Shown here in pieces: positions 43,074-49,856 of a stretch of DNA of 54,515 nucleotides. The stretch is from an uncultured Eisenbergiella sp. GTDB taxonomy: Bacteria; Bacillota; Clostridia; Lachnospirales; Lachnospiraceae. Location: contig CAJUEL010000034.1 of NCBI GenBank assembly GCA_910585455.1, positions 1 to 54,515 on the forward strand. Reading direction: 5' to 3'. The position numbers were made by a program, and so were the translations under genes. Position 1 is the first letter of the stretch; each line of letters starts with the position of its first letter. Below the pieces are notes generated by a model. The model made no database searches, had not been told where the DNA came from, and was given only the letters and a program-made list of their open reading frames with translations.

Positions 43074-43811
43074 CTACGACCGGGACAACTCCTCATTTTT
43101 CCCCATCCTTCCATGCAAATACCCCAGAAACCGCTCCCTTGCCCCCGCCTGTCTGGCGCGGCTGACTGGAATTCTGCTCCCATCTGTCAATTCAATCCCC
43201 TTCCGCGTAAATCGGACGATATAGTCCATGTTGACCAGATAACTTTGATGAACCCGGATGAAATTCTCCGGCATTTTTTCTTCAAGATCTTTAAGCTTCA
43301 AGTGTGCAGAAAGCACCTGTCTGCCAACGTGGATTTCCACCTCATGCAAATTACTTTCCGCATAAGAAATCGTCCTGGGTATGAGCTGCAACATATTCCC
43401 GCCCACCGCAAGGCTGATCGACGCCTCTTCGTTTTGATTCACCCGATCTATCGCCTTCGACATTGCCGCCAGCAGCTTTTCCGGATGGATCGGCTTTAGA
43501 AGAAAGTAGACTGGATCCGCATCAAAAATCTCTGTCGCATATTCCACAAAACCGGTGACAAAAATAACATAAGTATGTGGATATTTCTGCTGCAGCCTCT
43601 TGGCGATGGAAATACCGTTTTCATCCCGAAAACAAATATCCATCAATATGATTTCCTGCATCTGTCTGCCCATCCTCTCCCACTCATCCAGTAAATCGAT
43701 CGCCTCCACATATTCTGTGATCAGCACATCGTCCCCATATCTTTCCTCAATGATGCTGCGCATGCTCTGCATGGAATTCCTGTCATCTTCACAAATCGCA
43801 ACCTTGTACAT
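43074..43811 (-). CDS. LytTR-family response regulator (RR1)
   Basis: 245 residues. Receiver (1-120): acidic pocket AICEDD, phospho-acceptor Asp58 in IILMDICF, Thr in VIFVTGF and Lys in FLLKPIH. LytTR domain (about 140-235) with ISYAESNLHEVEIHVG and FIRVHQSYLVNMDYIV. All receiver residues are present. The start at 43811 (MYKVAICEDD) is preceded by GAGG 6 nt upstream; earlier ATGs have no site. It follows the three tandem histidine-donor proteins and is the most likely target of their phosphotransfer. It is about 60 percent or more similar by eye to RR2 at 46837-47553. Confidence 0.93.
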   Translation of the reverse strand: MYKVAICEDDRNSMQSMRSIIEERYGDDVLITEYVEAIDLLDEWERMGRQMQEIILMDICFRDENGISIAKRLQQKYPHTYVIFVTGFVEYATEIFDADPVYFLLKPIHPEKLLAAMSKAIDRVNQNEEASISLAVGGNMLQLIPRTISYAESNLHEVEIHVGRQVLSAHLKLKDLEEKMPENFIRVHQSYLVNMDYIVRFTRKGIELTDGSRIPVSRARQAGARERFLGYLHGRMGKNEELSRS

Positions 43812-43916
43812 AATCTCCCTCATATCAATCATTATTCTTTGTGACAAAACAATTATCATTATAGCGATTTTCAGACCGTCTCCGGATTTTTACATAATTA
43901 GCGCAAAAACTGCATT

Positions 43917-43938
43917 TTTTGCACATTTTTGTGCAAAA
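43917..43938 (-). terminator. Hairpin between histidine-donor gene H1 and RR1
   Basis: TTTTGCAC (43917-43924) and GTGCAAAA (43931-43938) form a perfect 8-bp stem with a 6-nt loop. It lies 87 nt past the H1 stop on the minus strand. The T-run is weak, so it is either a terminator or an operator for the following regulator gene. Confidence 0.35.
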
Positions 43939-44024
43939 TAAAAAGATGCATGGTTTCGTCGCGCTTCCATACATCTTCACTCTGCAGATCACATATGAAT
44001 TTTCCAATGACTTTACGGAAGGAT

Positions 44025-44903
44025 TTATTCTGCCCCTCCGACCTTCTCTCTCATTTCTTTCAACAACCCTTTCACTTTTTCTGTATTCTCCGGATTATCC
44101 ATCATGCTGTAAGCTGTCTGCAGCTGATTTGCAAAATCGTGTCTGATCAGACGCATTTCCTCCACATATTGGCTGTCTGCCTCATACCATGCATACTCCT
44201 GTCTCCGCCTTTCTTCCAGTGCCTGTAGCTCTTCCTCCCGGTCCAGCTTTTTAAATATTCCCTCCAGCAAATACAGAACCACGCCATCCAGCACCAGATT
44301 AAAAAAAATGATTCCATATCCTGTCATCGCAACGGAGCTGGTAAAATCCCCCAGCATCCTAAACAAACCAGTAGTCAGGCATGCCTGATAAACTGGAATC
44401 AACATAAAACCCCAGAAAATTCCCCATCTTCTCTTCCGCATCAGGCACAGATAGATCAGCGCCCAAACCGTAACCGTAATTTCGCCTACTAACCCTCCCA
44501 TCATCCTCACCAAAACCATCGTGTTTTCATCATACCCCGCAAACACGTAATTAATCCAGAAATCCGGCAATACCATAATCAAAATCAGACAGGTAAGAAC
44601 CTCTGAAAAAACACCGACTACAACCACAGTGGCGACATAACCGATACGCTTTTTCATACTGTCCTGATAAAAAATACAGACCAGAAGGAACACGAGCACC
44701 CAGTTCATCGCCTGCAGAACCAACGTGTTTGACGGCGTGAGGACAAAATGCCACAGAATTATCCATGTGTTAAAAAGAACAGTCACCACCACCAGATTGA
44801 CATATCGGGAACCCTTTCGCGGCTTCATCAGGTAGATGAACGGAACATAAAAGAGCATTAAATTCATAAAAAAATCCACCACAATCCCAATCCAGATACT
44901 CAT
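44025..44903 (-). CDS. Histidine-kinase-like membrane protein lacking the ATPase domain (H1)
   Basis: 292 residues. Six or seven transmembrane helices fill residues 5-215, resembling AgrC-type sensors. A coiled region follows (FKKLDREEELQALEERRRQEY), then a dimerisation/phospho-acceptor helix, MRLIRHDFANQLQTAYSM, with His255. The protein ends 37 residues later. The N-box and G-box of a GHKL ATPase are entirely absent, and the next gene starts downstream in a different family, so this is not a simple frameshift. It can accept or donate phosphate only with a partner kinase. It overlaps H2 by 4 nt (ATGA). Confidence 0.88.
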   Translation of the reverse strand: MSIWIGIVVDFFMNLMLFYVPFIYLMKPRKGSRYVNLVVVTVLFNTWIILWHFVLTPSNTLVLQAMNWVLVFLLVCIFYQDSMKKRIGYVATVVVVGVFSEVLTCLILIMVLPDFWINYVFAGYDENTMVLVRMMGGLVGEITVTVWALIYLCLMRKRRWGIFWGFMLIPVYQACLTTGLFRMLGDFTSSVAMTGYGIIFFNLVLDGVVLYLLEGIFKKLDREEELQALEERRRQEYAWYEADSQYVEEMRLIRHDFANQLQTAYSMMDNPENTEKVKGLLKEMREKVGGAE

Positions 44904-45778
44904 TCCACATCGCCAATCCTTTCCCGTATTTCCGCCAACAACTCCTTCGCACGCTCTGAATTCTCCGGCTCTTCCATCATGCTGTATACCGTCTGTAGCT
45001 GATTTGCGAAATCATGCCGGATCAGACGCATTTCCTCCACATATTGACTGTCCATCTCATAATAAGAATATTCCTGCCGTCGCCTTTCCGCCAGCGCCTG
45101 CAACTCTTCCTCCCGGTCCAGCTTTTTGAAGATTCCTTCCAGCAAATACAGTACCACACCATCCAATGCCACATTAGACGAAATGATGCCTATTCCGACC
45201 AACGCAATTTTTCCAGAAAAATCCACACACATCAGAAAAAAACCATATGTCAGGCACGCCTGATAAATCGGAATCAGCATAAATCCCCAGAAAAAAATCC
45301 ATCTGCGCCCGTGGTACAGGCATAAATAACCCAACGCCCATACTGTACTGACAATTTCCCCAGTCAATGCCGCCATCAGATGCATCATAAGCATCGTACT
45401 TTCATCAAACTGCGCACGCACATATCTGGTAAGAAAATCCGGTATAATTGCAGTAACCATAATGCCCGCGCTGACTTCCGTGGCATATGCCATGATCAAA
45501 AAAAGCAGCAGGATCAGCAGGCTCTTTTTCAAATCACATCGATATAACAGCCTGATCAAAAAATACACCACAGAAAAATTGGCTAATCCCCACAGCACCG
45601 TATTGGACGGGGGATAAAAATGTCGCCATGGAATGCCCCAGCAGGTAAAAAGAGCCACAAAGATAAAAAAAACAGCATACCTCCCTCCTTTTCGCGGCCG
45701 CAGCAAATAAATGGCAGGCACATATAAAAACATCAGATTTTCAAGAAAATCCGCAGCGATCGCGCACCAGAGTTTCAT
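44900..45778 (-). CDS. Histidine-kinase-like membrane protein lacking the ATPase domain (H2)
   Basis: 292 residues, colinear with H1. N-terminus DFLENLMFLYVPAIYLLRPR, the same number of helices, the same EGIFKKLDREEELQAL junction, and RLIRHDFANQLQTVYSM with His255. It ends at the same point (RIGDVE). The conserved parts are the membrane-to-helix junction and the histidine helix; the membrane helices differ more, as expected if the paralogues sense different ligands. The ATG lies within the 3' end of H3 (38-nt overlap), and its GGAG is inside the H3 coding sequence. Confidence 0.88.
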   Translation of the reverse strand: MKLWCAIAADFLENLMFLYVPAIYLLRPRKGGRYAVFFIFVALFTCWGIPWRHFYPPSNTVLWGLANFSVVYFLIRLLYRCDLKKSLLILLLFLIMAYATEVSAGIMVTAIIPDFLTRYVRAQFDESTMLMMHLMAALTGEIVSTVWALGYLCLYHGRRWIFFWGFMLIPIYQACLTYGFFLMCVDFSGKIALVGIGIISSNVALDGVVLYLLEGIFKKLDREEELQALAERRRQEYSYYEMDSQYVEEMRLIRHDFANQLQTVYSMMEEPENSERAKELLAEIRERIGDVE

Positions 45779-46664
45779 TTTCCCCTCCGATCTTCTCTCT
45801 CATTTCCTCCAGCAGCGCCTTTACACGCTCTACACTCTCCGGCTCGTCCATCATGCTGTACGCTGTCTGCAACTGGTTTGCAAAATCGTGCCGCATCAGG
45901 CGCATCTCATTTACATATTGACTATCCGCCTCATAATAAACATATTCCTGCCGCCGTTGTTCTTCCAGCATCCGTAACTCCTCTTCCCAGTCCAGCTTTT
46001 TGAATATTCCTTCCAAAAGATATAAAATCACGCCGTCCAGCAACAGATTGAAAAGGATAATGCCAAATCCTGCCAGTGCCGTACTTTCCGTAAAATCACC
46101 ACACATTATAAAAAAACCAGCAGTCAGACATGTCTGATAGACTGGGATCAGCATAAAGCCAAGAAAAATTCTCCATCTTCTCTTTTTCATCAGACAAAGA
46201 TAAGTCAGCGCCCAGATCATACTTACAACTTCTCCGGCCAACGCCCCTAACAACCTGGAAACATCCAAAAATATTCCATCAAACTGTGCATGGACATATT
46301 TTATCCAAAAGTCCGTGGTCATTGTCACCAGCATCAGGCAAGCGCTGATTTCGGAAAAAAGCCCGATAAGAAAAACAGCCACCATAAGCAAAATACGTTT
46401 CTTTATTTTACATCGGTAAAATATCAAAAATAAAATAAATATCATTGCCTGGTTCATCATCTGATAAAACAGGGTATTGGAGGGAGGAACAATATACCGC
46501 CAAGGAATCGCCCAGCAATTATAGAAAAAGACGAATAGCAAATAATTCACATATCGTTTTCCTCTTCTGGGCTGCATCAGATAAACAGTCGGAACATAAA
46601 AAAACATCATATTGATTAAATAATCCGTAATAATCACATAGCAAATACTCATTTCACAATTCAT
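45741..46664 (-). CDS. Histidine-kinase-like membrane protein lacking the ATPase domain (H3)
   Basis: 307 residues, the third tandem paralogue. It has VYLMQPRRGKRYV near the N-terminus, about six helices, EGIFKKLDWEEELRMLEE, and RLMRHDFANQLQTAYSM with the acceptor His at 259. Its C-terminus is slightly longer (ENETLVRDRCGFS) because it reads into the start of H2. AAAAGG lies just upstream of the first ATG; a second ATG four codons in (MSICY) aligns better with the paralogues and may be the true start. No ATPase domain. It is first of the three-gene H3-H2-H1 run. Confidence 0.87.
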   Translation of the reverse strand: MNCEMSICYVIITDYLINMMFFYVPTVYLMQPRRGKRYVNYLLFVFFYNCWAIPWRYIVPPSNTLFYQMMNQAMIFILFLIFYRCKIKKRILLMVAVFLIGLFSEISACLMLVTMTTDFWIKYVHAQFDGIFLDVSRLLGALAGEVVSMIWALTYLCLMKKRRWRIFLGFMLIPVYQTCLTAGFFIMCGDFTESTALAGFGIILFNLLLDGVILYLLEGIFKKLDWEEELRMLEEQRRQEYVYYEADSQYVNEMRLMRHDFANQLQTAYSMMDEPESVERVKALLEEMREKIGGENETLVRDRCGFS

Positions 46665-46836
46665 CTACCTTTTCATCTGATCTGTTTATATCTATTTCCC
46701 ATACATCTAAACTTCTAAATCCATTTAAATCTGGATTTTGAAAGCAAAACTCATCCCCTGCATGACCAATATCATTTCACTTCACGGTAAAAGCAGAAAA
46801 CGGTGCGGAGAACCGGCAGCGGACTCGGTCTGCTCC

Positions 46837-47553
46837 TTATCCCCGCATCTTGCCGTGCAGATAGTTTAAAAACCGTTTCGACGCCTCCAGCTGTCTGGCC
46901 CGACTAATTGGAATCCTGCTCCCGTCCTGCAAAACAATTTCTTGCTTCGTAAATTTAACAATATAATCCATATTAACAAGATAGCTCTGATGAACTCTGA
47001 GAAACTGGATCGGCATCCGCTTCGTCAACTCGCTCAACTTACCGTGCAGGGACCAAATCCGTCCGACTTCATGAATATGTACCTCATGCAGGTGACTTTC
47101 CATATAAGAAATATTGCGCGGCATAAGCTGCACGGTGCTACCCCCTTCTGAAAAGGCGACCAAATCATTTTCATCACGCAAAAGATGTCTGATCGCTCGT
47201 TCCATCGCCGCACATAGCTTATCGATACTCACGGGTTTCAGCAAAAAATAGACCGGGTCCGCTTCAAAAATCTCGGAAGCATATTCCACAAAACCGGTAA
47301 CAAATATAATAAAGGCATGCGGATATCTCTGCTGGAGTTTTTTCGCCACACTGATGCCGTCCTCATCCTGAAACCGGATATCCATCAGGATGATCTCCTG
47401 CAGTTGCCTGCCCGCCCGCTCCCATTCATCCAGAAGATCTGCCCCCTCTACATATTCCGTAATGCGCATCCTGCCGCCATAGCATTCCTCCAGCAAAGCA
47501 CAAAGCCGTTCCATAGCCTCCCTTTCGTTCTCACAGATCGCAACCTGATACAT
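46837..47553 (-). CDS. LytTR-family response regulator (RR2)
   Basis: 238 residues, a paralogue of RR1. Receiver with phospho-acceptor Asp58 in IILMDIRF, Thr in FIIFVTGF and Lys in FLLKPVS. LytTR domain with ISYMESHLHEVHIHEVG and FLRVHQSYLVNMDYIV. The acidic pocket is AICENE: the second acidic residue (Asp9 in RR1) is Asn9 here, so magnesium binding may be weakened. The start at 47553 (MYQVAICENE) has an AGGGGGG run upstream; an earlier in-frame start lacks a site. It sits between the ATPase-bearing protein and H3. Confidence 0.92.
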   Translation of the reverse strand: MYQVAICENEREAMERLCALLEECYGGRMRITEYVEGADLLDEWERAGRQLQEIILMDIRFQDEDGISVAKKLQQRYPHAFIIFVTGFVEYASEIFEADPVYFLLKPVSIDKLCAAMERAIRHLLRDENDLVAFSEGGSTVQLMPRNISYMESHLHEVHIHEVGRIWSLHGKLSELTKRMPIQFLRVHQSYLVNMDYIVKFTKQEIVLQDGSRIPISRARQLEASKRFLNYLHGKMRG

Positions 47554-47604
47554 ATGCCCCCCTAACCGCCCATACATCCTTACCATACCTCAACCCTGTC
47601 CTGT

Positions 47605-48606
47605 TTAAATTCCACGCATTTCTATAGTGTTCTGCCCTCCCAGGACCGCTTCCTCCTCATAGGAAAGGTTCAATATGGTATCCACAACAATGTATATCCT
47701 CTGCTGTCTGATATAAAAATTACCATGATACTTTTTTACAATCCGCTCCACCAGTTTTAAACCCAATCCATGCTCCGCCTTTTCCAGCTTTGACGTGGGG
47801 AACAGACTGTTCCCATCTGGTAGTTTCGTATCGCTGGTATTTTCGATCTGTAAAATCAGACACCCCGCGCGGCAATCTGCCTTTACCGAAATCCGCTTTG
47901 GCACACCCTCCGCACAAATTCTTTCACATGCCTCAATCGCGTTATCAAGCAGATTACAGAACAGGCTACAAAGATCCACTGGATCCATAGGTATCTCCTT
48001 CTCCACGAAAACACCGAACCCAATATCAATCCCTTTTTCCCGAGCTCTCTTTTCTTTGGCGGTCAGAATAGAATTCACCAACAAATTTTCACAATAACGG
48101 TTCAATCGGGTTTTCTGAATGTCCCTGCAGGCATCGTTTAAAAGAATCTTCACCTCTCCAAAGCCCTTCTTTTCCTCAAGCATTGACTCTGCCAATGCGA
48201 TCTGCTGTAAAAGCCCGCTCTTTACAGCATCCATTTTCCTGACGTTCTCCCGGTTCTGGACGTAAAAATCCAGTTCCAATTGCCGCTGCCGGTACATTCC
48301 CGCCAGTCTTTCCTCCAGCACTCTGTTCTCCTCCAGATGATCCAGCGACACTATCACCACGATATCCACCGCAATACTGAAAAAGACCACCATCACGCCG
48401 AAAACCAAAATGCTCACCTGTCTGCCGCACACCAGAAAAAAACACAGAACCAGAATAAACTGATAGACGGGCAGTACCACCAGCAACGCCATCTCATGTA
48501 TCCGTGCCCTGCCGGATATTCCTCTGCAAATGGCTGTTGCCACCATTCCCGCCAGCAAAAGAAGCATCGCCAACAGAATTCCGCAAACAACAATATCGTA
48601 CCCCAT
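47605..48606 (-). CDS. GHKL-ATPase sensor protein lacking the acceptor histidine
   Basis: 333 residues. Four hydrophobic helices (1-90) correspond to the last helices of the H1-H4 proteins (VLPVYQFILV resembles their IPVYQ segment). A coiled region ends NVRKMDAVKSGLLQQIALAE; aligned with MRLIRHDFANQLQTAYSM, the histidine position is Ala127. A GHKL ATPase domain follows with a RYCENLLVNSIL pre-motif, N-box CNLLDNAIEACE (about 217-228) and G-box HGLGLKLVERIVKK. It can bind ATP but probably cannot autophosphorylate. I place the start at 48606, with AGGGGG 6-7 nt upstream. It is flanked by H4 and RR2. Confidence 0.88.
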   Translation of the reverse strand: MGYDIVVCGILLAMLLLLAGMVATAICRGISGRARIHEMALLVVLPVYQFILVLCFFLVCGRQVSILVFGVMVVFFSIAVDIVVIVSLDHLEENRVLEERLAGMYRQRQLELDFYVQNRENVRKMDAVKSGLLQQIALAESMLEEKKGFGEVKILLNDACRDIQKTRLNRYCENLLVNSILTAKEKRAREKGIDIGFGVFVEKEIPMDPVDLCSLFCNLLDNAIEACERICAEGVPKRISVKADCRAGCLILQIENTSDTKLPDGNSLFPTSKLEKAEHGLGLKLVERIVKKYHGNFYIRQQRIYIVVDTILNLSYEEEAVLGGQNTIEMRGI

Positions 48607-48662
48607 TCCACACCCCCTTTTCGTGAAAAGAGCCTTCCACATTCATTTTATCATTTAAATTA

Positions 48663-49565
48663 TTACTTGCCAACAAAATTATCACTTTTTTGACTGTTTC
48701 TGATTCCTTTTTCCATATCCTGCAACATTGTCTTCACTTTTTCCGCATTCTCCGGTTCTTCCATCATGGCATAAACCGTCTGCAGCTGATTCGCGAAATC
48801 ATGACGGAGCATGCTCATCTCCTCCACATAGCGACTATCCTTCTCATACCAGTCGTATTCCTGACGTCTCTGCCACTCCAAAGCCTGCAACTCCTCCTCC
48901 CGGTCCAGCTTTTTGAAAATTCCTTCCAGCAGATACAGAACTACAAAATTCAAAACAGTGCTGAAGCAGATGAGTCCGAGTAGCCTCAGCGCAGTTCTTT
49001 CGGAATAATCTCCGCTGATCACAGCAAAGCCAATCGTCAGGCAAAACTGGTATACCGGAATGAGCATAAATCCCCAGAAAACTCCCCACCGTCTTTTCTG
49101 AATCAGGCAGAGGTAAATAAGCACAAGCGTCATATCCACAACCCCACTGGGCATCGAGCTTAAAATTCTGGTCGTGTATAAAAAATCCGCCTCATATTCC
49201 GGATGCATATACTGTGCCCAAAACTCCGGCATGAGGATTGCTGCTACAGCACAGGACAACACCTCCGAAATCACAAGCTCCAACACCAACACCCAAAACC
49301 CTGCGGCATATTGCCTGATGCTTCCCTTGAAAAAACATATAACAATTAAATACATCACAAGAAAATTAACCACCATATAAAGCATCGTATTTTTCGGCAT
49401 ATAGAGCTGCCTCGCGGGAATTCCCCAGCAGACCAACGCTGCCGTGCATAAAAACAACATCACGTACCGGTTTCCTTTCCTTGGCTGTAGCAGATAGATT
49501 GCCGGAATATAAAGAAACAGCAAATCCGAAAGATAATCCGATGCCATCAAACACCACATTCTCAT
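48663..49565 (-). CDS. Histidine-kinase-like membrane protein lacking the ATPase domain (H4)
   Basis: 300 residues, the fourth paralogue, separate from the tandem H1-H3. DYLSDLLFLYIPAIYLLQPR opens the membrane part. The junction EGIFKKLDREEELQAL is identical to H1 and H2, and MLRHDFANQLQTVYAMM carries His255. It ends with a short basic-polar tail (NSQKSDNFVGK). I choose the ATG at 49565 because GGGGG lies 6-7 nt upstream and the paralogues begin at the matching place; an earlier start would add 31 unmatched residues. It stands directly upstream of the ATPase-bearing protein, 56 nt apart, and probably shares its message. Confidence 0.87.
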   Translation of the reverse strand: MRMWCLMASDYLSDLLFLYIPAIYLLQPRKGNRYVMLFLCTAALVCWGIPARQLYMPKNTMLYMVVNFLVMYLIVICFFKGSIRQYAAGFWVLVLELVISEVLSCAVAAILMPEFWAQYMHPEYEADFLYTTRILSSMPSGVVDMTLVLIYLCLIQKRRWGVFWGFMLIPVYQFCLTIGFAVISGDYSERTALRLLGLICFSTVLNFVVLYLLEGIFKKLDREEELQALEWQRRQEYDWYEKDSRYVEEMSMLRHDFANQLQTVYAMMEEPENAEKVKTMLQDMEKGIRNSQKSDNFVGK

Positions 49566-49816
49566 TTTTATCCCCCTCTCCCTAAATAGAATCTCGACAA
49601 TGAACTGGATATATGGCGCATTCCCTCTAAAAAACACCTGATATACGGAAATTAACAATCATCCGCATATGTCATTCTATAATGCTCTACCACCTATAGG
49701 CTTCCATTCCTGACTCCTCAAATAAATTTATTGGCGAATTTTGATTATAAGGATACAATTTATTTCTTAAAATTTGACTGCTTTTCAATCTCATAATAAA
49801 AAAGTATATAAAAATC

Positions 49817-49844
49817 CAGCGCCCCAGATCACCCCAGGGCGCTG
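49817..49844 (-). terminator. Intrinsic terminator of leuS
   Basis: CAGCGCCC (49817-49824) pairs with GGGCGCTG (49837-49844). On the minus strand the stem is followed by GATTTTTATA. It lies 12 nt after the leuS stop. The remaining 250 nt up to H4 are AT-rich, hold no gene, and must contain the H4 promoter, which I could not fix with confidence. Confidence 0.8.
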
Positions 49845-49856
49845 TTTCTACGCGCT

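Noticed and set aside
46717..46738. Inverted repeat AAATCCA/TGGATTT between H3 and RR2
   Set aside because: Seven base pairs in AT-rich DNA with an 8-nt spacer is expected by chance. No T-run follows and no partner site was seen upstream of other genes.
43074..49565. Classical agr-type quorum-sensing locus
   Set aside because: LytTR regulators and AgrC-like membrane parts suggest it, but no AgrB-like peptidase or precursor peptide was found and no sensor has both histidine and ATPase domain.
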